Shown one piece after another: positions 47,606 to 58,780 of a stretch of DNA of 64,000 nt. This DNA is from Desmodus rotundus. Lineage: Eukaryota; Chordata; Mammalia; Chiroptera; Phyllostomidae. The stretch is from positions 70,764,097-70,828,096 of the forward strand of contig NC_071392.1 in NCBI RefSeq assembly GCF_022682495.2. The letters are read 5' to 3'. The position numbers were made by a program, and so were the translations under genes. The notes under the pieces are model-generated. The model was not told where the DNA came from. It saw nothing but the letters and a program-made list of their open reading frames with translations, and ran no database searches. Each line of letters starts with the position of its first letter. Position 1 is the first letter of the stretch.

Positions 47606-48840
47606 AGATGGAACAATACACTCTAAAGGGCAGAAACTCTCACTGATGTAACAGGATTGCACTGATGGGACAGGTGCTGGGGGCGGGGTGATATTTATAG
47701 ACACGAATCCTTTCCTTGCAACATGGAAGCACCCAGGTTCACTCCTACGTCACACTTTGCAACATCATCCCAACCTCCTGACCCCTTGAATCAGGCACCA
47801 ACTGGCATGTTGATCCTATTTTTTAGACAGTAATGTGTAAGCTCCAAACAGAAGCACAGAATGAAGGAAAGTTTAGGGCACCTCAGACCATCCTAAGCAA
47901 CACAAAGCCTTGTCTCACGGAGCCAAAGATAAAGATTTATGTGTTCCTGAAAGCGACTTTTTATTTTTGGAAGTCATTGTCATCAAGAGCTGGCTGTTAA
48001 GAGCAAGATCAGAGAGTTTTCTTTTAAGGGACACAGACTGTGGGTTGTTCTTCTGCAGCTTAGGAAAGACCTTAAAAACAGAGTTACCCGTATTTTGTCC
48101 ATACTCTACTTATTAGCTCTATAACAGTGGGTGGGTTTTTTTTACACCTCCTAACCCTCCAGTTTTCACTTATACACAATGAATCTGTAATACATTGTCA
48201 GTATAAGAAATGTCCAACCCTGTGAAAATTTTTATGAGTGTATTGAGCCAAATGGATGACAATTGCTGGGAAGCAAAATATCAGTGGATTGAGAAAATGC
48301 TCCAGAAAATGGCAGCATTACCACATATTTTATACATCAAAATCAAAGGAGAAGACGTAAGGGGGTACCAAGAAATACACTGGTGATAGATTAGGGAGGC
48401 AGGAGAGAACAAAGCAGGGAAATCTCTGGGATTGGATAAAAGTAAAAAGAACAGACACAGCCTTCTTTACATAGATGGGTACAAGATAATTAACAGTCAA
48501 CAATTAACATGACAACAGCAACAGTGAAGGGATGGGTGGTCTCCTGCTTTGGTGCAGTGTTTGTTCCCTGAGGGGCCTGGAAAAGGAAATCACCTTGACA
48601 TTTCAAAGGTATGTTTTGTAGATGCAAAAAAGACAATAGATAGATGGCCTCAGTGAAGGTAAAGATTGACCTTTATTAGGGAAGAGTACTGGCCTAGTAC
48701 ATGACTACCCACCATGACTTGCCTTTAGTTAAGAAGTTTTAATTTCAGACCATCCTATGTGGTTACTTTAGGTCTCTGAGTTTGCAAGACCTCCATGCAG
48801 GCTTCCTCTGAACTGTCAGGTTTAATATGTGACCTCCTTC
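47606..48840. other. No gene identified
   Basis: Unique-looking sequence, no repeat recognised. Confidence 0.45.
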
Positions 48841-48844
48841 TCAT

Positions 48845-48990
48845 TCACAGCCTAAAAGTAGAATGGAGGATTTTAAAGCAAGGCAGTGATTGCAAAGTGC
48901 TTTGCATGGTGCTAGAAACATCACAGTCACCCAATAATTTATGACTATTTTTATAATCACCATTCTTATTATTACTGAAGATAATCTAAA
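48845..48990 (+). repeat. MIR-like SINE fragment, plus strand
   Basis: 'aaagtgctttgcatggtgct' and 'acccaataatttatgactat' resemble the MIR 3' half. Confidence 0.45.
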
Positions 48991-49273
48991 ATTTACGTGA
49001 TCGCCAAACTTTCCCTTTTCCCATTATCTAAACCTAGGATTTTACTCAGCCCATCTGTAAACTAATAATTATTGATAATGGAATAATAACATTTAGCATT
49101 TGACAATTTTTAATTTAATGGTTCTTTTCCTGGGATACATAAAGCCTTAGAGGATACATGAATTCTTTAAAATTTTATGCAAAATTGTGTGTAGGCATGC
49201 ATTCCTCTGGAGAGAGAATCCATTGCTTTCATCAAGTGTGTTCCTGACCCTAAACGAGGTTAACCATTGCTTT

Positions 49274-51153
49274 TATATTTATTTTTATTTTCTAAAATAT
49301 ATTTTATTGATTATGCTATTATAGTTGTTCCATTGTTTTCTCCCCTTTACTCCCCTCCACCCTGTACCTTCCACCCCACCATCATTCCTCTGCCTTAGTT
49401 CACGTCTATGGGTCATACATAGAAGTTCTTTGGCTTTTCCATTTCCCACACTGTTCTTAACCTCCTCGTGTCTATTTTGTACCTACTACTTTCCTCCTCC
49501 TCCTCCCCGCTGATAACCCTCCATGTGACCTCTATTTCTGTGAATCTGTTCCTGTTCAAGTTGTTTGCTTAGTTTGTTTTTTTAGGTTTGCTTGTTGATA
49601 GTTGTGAGTTTTTTGTCATTTTACTGTTCATATTTTTGATCTTTTTTTTAGATAAGTCCCTTTAACATTTCATATAATAAGGGCTTGGTGATGATGAACT
49701 CCTTTAACTTGACTTAATCTGGGAAGCACTTTATCTGCCCTTCCATTCTAAATGATAGCTTTGCTGGGTAATCTTGGATGTAGGTCCTTGCCTTTCATGA
49801 CTTGGAATACTTCTTTCAAGCCCGTTCTTGCCTGCAAGATTTCTTTTGAGAAATCAGCTGACAGTCTTATGGGAACTCCTTTGTAGGTAACTGTGTCCTT
49901 TTCTCTTGCTGCTTTCAAGATTCTCCCCTTCTCTTTTATCTTGGTTAATGTAATTATGATGTGCCTTGGTATGTGCTTCCTTGGGTCCAACTACTTTGGG
50001 ACTCTCTGAGCTTCTGGGATTTCCTGGAAGTCTATTTCCTTTTCCAGATTAGGGAAATTCTCCTTCATTATTTGTTCAAGTAAATTTTAAATTTCTCACT
50101 CTTCCTTTCTCCTTCTGGCACCCCTATGATTTGGATGTTGGAAACTTTAAAATTGTCCCAGAGACTACTAAGCCTCTCATTTTTTTGAATTATTTTTTCT
50201 TCATTCTGTTCTGGTTGAATGTTTATTTCTTCCATGTGCTCCAAACCGTTGATCTGAGTCCCAGTTTTCTTCCCTTCACTGTTGGTTCCCTTTATTTCAC
50301 CTTTCATAGTGTTCACTTTTTCCTCTATTTTGTGACCATACTCCACCATTTCTTTGAGCATCCTGATTACCAGTGTTTTGCACTCTGCATCTGATAGGTT
50401 AGCTAACTCTTCATCACTTAGTTGTATTTTTTTCTGGAGCTTTGATCTGTTCTTTCACTGAGGCCATATTTTCTTGTCTCAGTGCACCTGTTACGTAGTA
50501 AAGAGCAGATCCTTAGGTATTCATCATGGCAGGACAAACCACATGGCTGCGTTGTGGAGCTCTATGTGGGGGAGGGGTCTGAGAGGGAACAATGCCACTT
50601 GCTCAGCTCTTGGCTGCTTTCAGTCACCTCCCCCACTACCCACAAGTAAATTGGGCCCTTCTGGTGCTGATTCCCAGGTGGGTAGTTTTGTGTACATTCT
50701 AGGACCATGTGGGTCTCTCCAATGAGCTTTCTTGTGAGGCTGGGAGCTTCTCCTGCCACCTCATACCCCACAGATTTTTTCAGTCAGAAGTTTTAAGGCT
50801 TTATTTCTCTGTGCCGGGTCCCTGCATTGTGTGGTCTGTCTGGCTCCCCACTTGTTCCTCCTGGTTTATCCACATGCAAGTGTTCAACTGCCTGCTCTGC
50901 CAGCTGCTGCCTCACCCGGTTCTCCATCCACTGCCTTGCCATGAGTCCTCTCTGCCCCAGCTGCCCATCTCCATCCCTCCTACTGGTCTGGATAAATGTT
51001 TCCTATTTAACTGCTTGGTTGTCAGACTTCCATACAGTTTGATTTCCTGACAATTCTGGTTAATTTTTGTTTTTAACTTTGAGGTTGTCCTTCTTTTGGT
51101 TGTGTGAGGAGGCAAAGTATATCTACCTATGCCTCCATCTTGGCTGGAAGTCT
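49274..51153 (-). mobile_element. HAL1-type LINE (ORF1 only), near full length
   Basis: Minus orientation. The 5' end lies at about 51153, starting CTTCCAGCCAAGATGGAGG. A 5' UTR of about 0.7 kb is followed by ORF1 (about 50440-49745), then directly by a 3' UTR (about 49620-49285) ending AATAAAATATATTTTA plus an A-rich tail. No ORF2 sequence is present, the mark of HAL1 elements, which must use reverse transcriptase supplied by L1. The TSD does not close around this element alone but around it plus the adjoining SINE. Confidence 0.8.
49745..50440 (-). pseudogene. HAL1 ORF1 remnant
   Basis: A charged coiled-coil part (50361-50200) leads into SNIQIIGVPEGERKSEKFK (about 50140-50095, RRM). The C-terminal domain lies at 49990-49748 (PRHIIITLTKIKEKGRILK, VTYKGVPIRLSADFS). 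The frame changes between the two pieces, so it is no longer intact. Confidence 0.8.
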
Positions 51154-51159
51154 GCTTTG

Positions 51160-51367
51160 TTGTTGTTGTTTGTTTGTTTATTTATTTATTTATTTATTTA
51201 TTTATTTTAGAGAGGGGATGGAGAGAGAAAGAGACTTTGATTTGTTGTTCCACTTATTTATGCACTCACTGGTTGCTTCTTTTATGTGTCCTGACCAGGG
51301 ATCAAACCCACAACCTTGGCATAGCAGGATGACCTTCTAACCAATTGAGCAACCTGGCCAAGGCCAA
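51160..51367 (-). mobile_element. tRNA-derived SINE fused to the 5' end of HAL1
   Basis: In minus orientation: head GGCCTTGGCCAGGTTGCTCA (right end), 'gggtttgatccctggtcagg', 'gaacaacaaatcaaag' and a long (AAAT)n/(AAAC)n tail (51160-51207). It resembles VES-related SINEs but has a different middle part. Its tail abuts the HAL1 5' end with no TSD of its own. Confidence 0.8.
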
Positions 51368-51389
51368 GGTTAACCAGTACTTTAACTAA

Positions 51390-53145
51390 AATGACTGTCT
51401 AATATAATTGCCTTGATTATTTTGTAAATCAGCTATTGGTGGAGAATAAATAAATGTCACTAGTGGGTTTCTCCAGAACAATGTTGGCAAATTATTATTT
51501 AGAAAGAGTCAACTAATGTTTCTAGACTTAGAGGTGGGGTACCTGTAAATAGGTCTTCAATGGTATTAAAATGTTATTTGACCTTTCTTCAGATACCTGG
51601 TTGGTATCTATCTTAAAGATGATTTTATTTTATTTTTTATTTTTTCCCTTTTATAAATCTTTTATTTTGTTTTTATTTTATTTTTGAGAAATCAACAGAA
51701 ACATAATTCTATTGCAGAAATGGAGCTTCTTCTAACTAATAAAAGAAACCTGAAAACATTTGATAAGTCCTATTATAGAACCATCTTTCTTTTTTTTAAT
51801 TTTTAAAAAATTTTAAATACAGTCTGGCAATAGACTGTTGCCAACCTTCAACTGGGATTGAGTCGAATCATTTTGAGTTTAAGGTGCAGATAGATAACTC
51901 TCTTCTAGCCCTTCTCATTGCATCTCAAGGTCTCTACATCTATTCTAATGATGTGCCTTTGATTGTCTGACACCTTAGTGCACCTGCACACAGATCTTCA
52001 CTTCATCCCATGCTGTCAGTAAAAGCTTGGAGACAGCTTGTGTCAGGTGGGGGTTGTTTTGTGCAGTAGGAGTTTCCTCACCATTTCTACCCTGTCGTCA
52101 TTAGGTATGCAAACCAGTTAAGAGTCTTAGATAACTTCTTCCTGATGGTCATTGAAAGGACATAAAAAATTTTTCCACAGATCAACTCAGTTGTCTAAGG
52201 AGTCTGTGGTATCTCATGTCCTGGAAGCCCAAATTTCAAACAGGTTTAGACTTAAGCCAGTGATTTAAATAGGTGAAAGGCTCTGTATCCCATTACTAAT
52301 CCCAGAGCCATGCAATCCCCTATCACCACAGTGATATTAGAGAGAAAGGCAACAGGCAATGCCACAGGTTTAGCTTCATCATCTAATTCTGCTGTCTGAA
52401 GGACTCAGTGCTTTTCTGCTACTAATGAGTCAACAAATTTTTTCCAGTGACCACTGAGGACAGCCATTTGCTGTGGTTGCCTAGGAGTGGAATAGAGAGA
52501 TTAGACATAAAGGAAAAAGAAAGTTTGTTTTTACTCATAAAACTAATAGTCCAAATGAGAATACACAACACAAATATGTGAAGAACTTGCAAAGCAAACA
52601 TGAAAAACATAGTCTGTTCAAAGAAGTTAAACACAAATGCAAAAATAACTGTAATTCAAGGCAGTCTGAAGCCATTGCTGGTGTGAAAAAAGGAATTAAT
52701 CAGTAAATCAGCAAGCACAGCAAACACAAAATGGAAAGTAAAGAGTATGAAAAGTTCACTGTTCTCTACACTGTCTTCTTCTTGATTAGAGTTTTAAACT
52801 TCTAATGTGCTGTGGAGAAGAGTGTCTTGAGGAAACTGATGGGCCGAAAGTCTTGTAAGTCAGAAACATGGAAAAAGTGAATTCTTATAAGCCCAACTGT
52901 AGTCATTACTGAAAAGAAAGTCAAAATTAGAAAATACAGACACCCAAAGGGTGGATAATTAAAAGCTTCGAGCATTAGAATGGGCTTGATATATATAATA
53001 TGGATTAAAATCTTAATTGCATTTGTTAAATGGAAAAAGGTGAATACATTTTAGTTTTTCATTTTGCATATTTCACATTAACTCTATATGGTGTTCTGTG
53101 CCATTTGCCGATCATAAGAATTGTTTTTTTCAAAATTCTATTTAG
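51390..53145. other. Upstream of ASB15 coding start, no exon identified
   Basis: AT-rich around 51610-51840. No repeat was named with confidence. A noncoding ASB15 leader exon must exist somewhere upstream of 53146, but no candidate stands out. Confidence 0.45.
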
Positions 53146-53254
53146 TCATGGATACTAATGATGACCCTGATGAAGACCATCTCACAAGTTATGACATTCA
53201 GCTCAGTATTCAAGAATCCATTGAAGCCAGCAAGACTGAATTTTATCGTGAAAG
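53146..53254 (+). CDS. ASB15: ASB15 exon with start codon
   Basis: A splice acceptor (pyrimidine-rich, ending ttctatttag at 53145) is followed by two untranslated bases and ATG at 53148-53150. The exon encodes [20 protein letters not shown] onward to residue 35 plus two bases of codon 36, then the donor GTAACA. I recognise this as the start of ASB15, a muscle-enriched ankyrin-repeat protein with a C-terminal SOCS box, the substrate-binding part of a Cullin-5 ubiquitin ligase. ASB15 has been linked to control of muscle growth. The N-terminal stretch DEDHL...[14 protein letters not shown] has the form of a ubiquitin-interacting motif. Because only two bases of 5' UTR lie in this exon, at least one upstream noncoding exon is required. 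The SOCS box and most ankyrin repeats would be encoded beyond the window. Confidence 0.95.
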
Positions 53255-54424
53255 GTAACAAATTGACTACTCTCAACAAGATTTCTTCATAACAGTCATT
53301 TTGTTGTAAGATGAAATAAATGTTTCCTGACTCTTCCTCCAGGAAAATGATCACTCTTCTTTTCTGATAGAGAATCAAACAGCTTTATAAGGGCCATTGT
53401 GACAGGTTTAGCAGTCTCATCTTCCACAAATCCTCAACTCAGGCAGAAGATGGAAATAACCGAGAGGGGAAATTTCTAGTTGAATTCAGTTGTACATGTT
53501 CAGTTTAGAAAATATGGCCTATTTTCTAAATTAATGGAAAAAAAGGACAATAAATTTAAGCAAATTTATAAGTACAGTTATACAGCTAATGTATAGGTAT
53601 GTGTACCAAAGTCTGTTCTGTATATTCTAGACCACATTCTGCTACTGACTTAGGCAACCTTTGTAAGTAATGTATTCCAGTTTTGCATCTTTAATATGTG
53701 AGGGATAATGCTAACCCACTTAGCCCATATGTTCAGTGAATGGGAAAAGTGCTGAGGCCTTCTATGATATATGGCAAAGTACTATATAAACTAGAGCCTA
53801 TTTCATTATCTATTTTTCAAGTGATAGAAGTTAACTAATTATACATAAAATTGATGTTTTATGTTAGCCGGGGTTATAGAATCTAAAATTGCAAAAGTAA
53901 ATTTCTGTCTTGAGCAACACATACTCTTCTTCAGACTAAAATAATAAACTTTAGTTTACCTTTACATTGTATTATAGTATTTACAATCCTGTATTCTGAA
54001 ATTTAGCAGTGATTTTTGAATAGATTTAGTGCTATCAAATTATTACTTCTGAGCTTTTATAAAATGGATATATTACATTTAAATTTCTATCTCCTTAATT
54101 TTTCCCTTATCTTCAACAGGTTTTAGAACTTTAGAGTTCCCGGGAAGGCAATTACAGGCCTAGAATGCCAGCAAATATGTCTACTTGATAGAGTTAAATC
54201 AATTTGTTATGAAATACTTTGTTTCCTTTGAAGAAACACACACACCAGAGAATTGCCATGCGGCTTAAAATCATGACCTGCTGGCCATGACTGGGAGTTT
54301 GCTCTATAAATGCTCAGCCTGTTTTCACTTGCGGATGAGTTGATCAAGACTAACATGTAGGGTGGATCATAAACTCTCAAATGAGCCATCATTAATTAGC
54401 AATCATTAAGTTTAAAGCAACAAA

Positions 54425-54560
54425 CATTTATTGAGCATAGAATTTTTAAAGTGGAAAGAAGTCTTCCTATTTATTCCCAAGTTTGCAGATGAAGAAACCA
54501 CCACTCAAAGAGGCTAATTGGCCTCCTCAGGATAACAAAGCATGAAATGCGAACCCCTCC
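54425..54560 (-). repeat. MIR-like SINE in ASB15 intron, minus strand
   Basis: 'gcagatgaagaaaccaccac' with 'gaggctaattggcctcctca' resembles the reverse MIR core. Confidence 0.5.
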
Positions 54561-54851
54561 TCTCACTCCAGTTATTTACTCCTTCTTTGCTGCTTAGAAC
54601 TAATTTCAGAGACAGTGTTATAATCTTATATTTTGTCATCTTCACTGATGTTCCTAGGTCTAATGAATTCAAAAATATACTCTACACCTGACTTATAGAT
54701 ATTGTATTTTTAAGTGGATGAAATCAGTTGTGTGCATGTCCTCTAAATCTTGGTTATTAAAATTGCATGCAGAACTCAGTACAAATTAAATTTTTTGTTG
54801 CTTGGAGTATATCACTTTTATAATTATGGCTTATGTTTCTTTCTCTGGAAG

Positions 54852-54904
54852 ATTTGTACCACTAAGTGATCAAAACAGAAAACTTGTAGAGGCCATAAAA
54901 CGAG
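54852..54904 (+). CDS. ASB15: ASB15 second coding exon
   Basis: The acceptor 'tctctggaag' is followed by 53 bases that complete codon 36 (Arg) and encode FVPLSDQNRKLVEAIKR plus one base, then the consensus donor GTAAGT. Phase 2 enters and phase 1 leaves, matching both neighbours. These are residues 36-53, the linker leading to the first ankyrin repeat. The intron before it is 1597 bp; the next is only 90 bp. Confidence 0.95.
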
Positions 54905-54994
54905 GTAAGTGAGTGTATTGCCTACCTTGGGGTGAATTAGAGATTTCATCAAGCGAAGACAGAGATTTGTTATCAGCCCATGTGTTTACTTTAG
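54905..54994 (+). other. ASB15: ASB15 90-nt intron
   Basis: GTAAGT...TTTAG with a pyrimidine run before the acceptor. Its length is a multiple of three; if retained, translation would stop at a TGA at 54910-54912, two codons after the junction. Confidence 0.9.
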
Positions 54995-55126
54995 GCCACA
55001 TTCTTGAGCTCCAGGAGTATGTGAAATATAAATATGCATTAGATGAAGCTGATGAAAAAGGATGGTTTCCATTGCATGAAGCTGTTGTACAACCCATTCA
55101 ACAAATACTTGAAATTGTTCTGGATG
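54995..55126 (+). CDS. ASB15: ASB15 third coding exon (ankyrin repeat 1)
   Basis: After acceptor 'gtttactttag' the frame reads [20 protein letters not shown] and then [21 protein letters not shown], ending one base into codon 98, followed by donor [16 protein letters not shown] is a clear ankyrin-repeat signature (usually G-TPLH-A), with Trp-Phe in place of Thr. Residues about 75-103 form the first repeat. No stop or frameshift is present. Confidence 0.95.
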
Positions 55127-56225
55127 GTAAGAGAACATAAAACCCCTTTGACCAAACTGAAACAAGAATGTAGAAGGGAGTGTCCTCAATAGATGTAACA
55201 AGCAAAAATAAGAAGCAGAATACAAGATTATTTGAAATTGGGAAAAGGCTATACCCATGTTTTAAACATAGGGTACAAAAATCACACATTTTGTCTCAGG
55301 TTCCACCCCTTGCATCCTTCTAAGATTGTGACACAGGTTGGCAGGAAGATGTAGTTATCACTTAAAAGTGATAAAAGTTTGTATATAGCATGAGTCAATT
55401 GATTTGAATATAAGTCTTTTTGCTTTTGGAAGTCAGTTTTTAGTTTTTCATTTTGAACTATCTCTTAAGTTAATAGTGTCCAAAAGATTATTATATAACA
55501 CAAGTAGTACTTATCATATTTGTCCTTATATTACATTGTTTTTTTCATAATATTAATATTAATAAATATGGTAATTGACTCAAGCTTAAATATTAATATT
55601 AATTTTCATGTTCTAGCACAGTATTTTTCTACCTCAGTATCTTACAATATAAAACACTCTGAGAGTGCTCTATCTTTCAACCTTCAGTGTTGCTCCCTAG
55701 TTCTATGTTCTAGAAGATAATGATATATATAATATATATGTATATTTCATGACTAACTATCCAGCCAGCTAGCCAGCTAAAGAAAATAGATAGCTAGACA
55801 GACAGGCAAATATAGAAGATGATAATAAGCTTAGTATACCTAACATATTCTCAGAGGATACATTCAGTCAAATGTATTCTCATTCCCACACTCACAGACT
55901 TCATTTGACAAAAACCAATTTCAGATGCAATTTAAATAATAACACTAAGGATTGGGAAGTTAATTTACAATTTATCAAGAAATGAGAATTTACAACCCAC
56001 TTTTTGTATAAAAAGAACACTTTGAAGCACAGATGTTGGTGTTTTTTAGTTGTCAACTTGATTAGCAAGCCCATGCCTATCTACTTATACTCACATCTCC
56101 TTTAGTCTTCGCTTTCCCATCAATCGACTTTGTTCAGTCTAATATACATAATATTGTGTTGTTCTGATCTGTGTGGTATCCTTTAAATAAGATTTTTAAC
56201 TTTACACAATGCTTTCACATCTCAG

Positions 56226-56384
56226 CATCCTATAAGACACTCTGGGAGTTCAAGACCTCTGATGGGGAAACACCCTTGACTTTGGCAGTCAAAGCTGGTC
56301 TGGTGGAAAATGTAAGAACTTTACTGGAAAAGGGAATATGGCCAAACACCAAAAATGACAAAGGAGAGACACCTCTTTTGATTG
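56226..56384 (+). CDS. ASB15: ASB15 fourth coding exon (ankyrin repeats 2-3)
   Basis: After acceptor 'tcacatctcag' the frame encodes [53 protein letters not shown], and ends one base into codon 151, followed by donor [28 protein letters not shown] (about residues 110-131) is a canonical ankyrin repeat and [10 protein letters not shown] begins the next. The exons of the window together give 150 intact codons. I found no fifth exon before 64000, so the next intron is longer than 7.6 kb and is occupied in part by an L1. Confidence 0.95.
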
Positions 56385-57045
56385 GTAAATGACCTTTTTT
56401 CTAGAACTTTTAAAGTTTGAAACAAATAATAAATATTTATTGGAAAGCACTATGTATTGGCTAAAATTATGTGACCTCATCTTCTTCCATTCCCTATGTT
56501 CTTCCCTTATCTCCCATCTCACCTGTCCTAAGATTTTATTTTTCTACCCCACAAAGAGGTCAAATGTGAAAGATCCTTCAGCACCAGCTAACCAGGAGGC
56601 ATCCAAACTAGTTTTATGAAACTAAAATTTCTAAAGAAATATTCTCTAAGTAGAGTCCAACTGAAAGGAGGATTGCATGGTTGGTATATAGCCAGAGGAA
56701 AGAGGAAGAAAGGGGATTCCAAAGAGACTCCAGCTTCGCATCAGGACAATGAAGTCAATCTGGAAGGAAGAGGAGCCAGCAGATCCCTAGTACTCAGATG
56801 CAGTTCTGGGCCCCTATATGGGGCTCACTGCTTTGATACAACAAAGGAATAATAATAAATCTAAAGGTGTCATTTATTGCTTCTTCCCAGTCTTGTGTAT
56901 TCTGCTCTTTGTTGACATGTCTGTTTGCAGAAGGAAATGATATTCACTACAAATGACCAGAGACAACAATTCCTTTCTCTTAGAGATATGAGGTTGCAGA
57001 GTAAGAATTTGGGCCTTGGTATCTGAGTTCTGTAGATTTATTTTC

Positions 57046-57240
57046 TCCCAGATTTATTGAGATATAATTGACTTACAACATTGTATTTCTTTAAGGCATA
57101 TGATATGCTTTATACATGTATACATTGCAAAATGATTACTGTTAGTTTAGTTAACTTATATCAACTCAATTTTTTTCTTATGATGAGAGCTTTTAAGATC
57201 TACTTTTTTATCAACTTGCAAATATACAGTGTAGTATTAT
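57046..57240 (-). repeat. L1 3' UTR fragment, minus strand
   Basis: 'gatttattgagatataattg' and 'tatacatgtatacattgcaaa' are the reversed 3' terminus of an old L1. Confidence 0.7.
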
Positions 57241-57244
57241 TATA

Positions 57245-57395
57245 TAGATTTAAATCCTAGCTATGAGATTGCAATTATGGGCCTCAGTTTCCTCTGGGTA
57301 AAATGAAAATATACCACCTATCATGCAGAATTATTATAAAAATTAGACACAATATAAATATTCTAAACTCCTGTCCCATAATGAATGCTCAGGAG
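57245..57395 (+). repeat. MIR SINE, plus strand
   Basis: 'gggcctcagtttcctctggg' followed by 'agaattattataaaaattag' fits the MIR core. Confidence 0.7.
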
Positions 57396-57599
57396 AGGAG
57401 GGCTACTGTGAAATTTGTGTGTGCACGTGTGTGTAGGGCAAGAGAAAGAATAAAGCACCATGAGCTGTGGTCATAGCTAGCACACACTACCACAGCTCCT
57501 GTTCACAGAGAAATCACTAGAATTTTAAAAACACCCTAGGTATAGTTAACAGAAAACGTAGGAAAGTCATGAACACTAATAAAATACTTACATTTGGCA

Positions 57600-57735
57600 A
57601 CGTTAATTCAACAACATCAATACAACCAACATTTATTGAGAAGTTACAATAAGTCAGGCACTGTGCTAGGCAGCATGGACATAAAAATGAATGGAATAAT
57701 CTTCTTTCTTTCAAAGAGTCTAGTAGGAGAGCTAG
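57600..57735 (-). repeat. L2-type fragment, minus strand
   Basis: 'caacatttattgagaagtta', 'caggcactgtgctaggcagc' and 'cttcttt...agagtctagtaggagagc' follow reversed L2 order. Confidence 0.65.
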
Positions 57736-58726
57736 ATGTGATTTAAATAGAAAATTAGTGTTACAAATACTTTAGGAAAGATGTATATTCAAAGCAAATT
57801 AGGGAAATAAGAAAGCACTAAATCTGTGAAACAATCAAAGAGATAGTTGCCCTTGAGTCGTGACCTGGGGGTTGTAGAGGGGTCATCAGCAGACGTAGGA
57901 GGAAAATCTGGACAGGAGTTCTGCCCCTGGACATAACTTGTTAAATAAATAGGGTCACCACAGCCTGGAGCCATTTCATCTGACTCCTTCTTGCTTACTC
58001 TTGCCCCGTGTGGGAGCTTTCAGCCTTCCTAAGTGCAGATTCACTGGACAATCTCTTATAATTAGGGTACAGGCGAAGGTTTTGTAACAACATCAACAAC
58101 AACAAAGCACAGATACACAAAGCAAACAAACAACAACGACTTGGAAGGAAGTTCATTTCTTTCTCTTACAACATTTCAGAGCGTGTGGCCCAGGCACAGC
58201 AGGGTGGCTTTGCCATCTTGACACAGAACTTTCAGAAGGGACTATTTCCCAGCCAGCAGGAAGGAGGCAAGGGGAGAAGACTTGGGAAAACAGCTCACTT
58301 TTAAGGAGATGACCTGGACACTGCACACAACTTTTCCACTTATATAATGTTAGTTCAGATTTTGTCACATAGGCACACTTAGGTACAAGGCAGGCTTGGA
58401 TGTATAGGCTCGACCTGGATAGGCTGTGACCAGCTGAAACTTGGGGGCTTCTGTTGCTGAAAGGAAAAGGGGAAATACGAGTATAGAGAAACAGATAGCT
58501 GTCTCTGTATACATGTCAACCGGCCTTTATGTCAGCATAACAGTACTTTTCAGAAATAAGCCAGAGCTCTTTTCCTGAGCTGGCACTACAGCTACAAAAC
58601 AGAATTTTCACCTATGGGTTGCGGTGTCACTATTAATGTGATCTATATCATTTTTGTGAAGGCATATACCATGGAGTGTCTGCAACGACATCCTTGTATT
58701 TGTTGTTTTTTTCTATAGTCTTTAAT

Positions 58727-58780
58727 TTCTTCTTCTTCCTTTTCTCCTTCTTCTTCTCCTCCTCTTCCTCCTCCTCCTAA
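58727..58780 (+). repeat. (CTT/CTC)n pyrimidine tract
   Basis: About 54 bases of CTT and CTC units on the plus strand. Confidence 0.9.
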
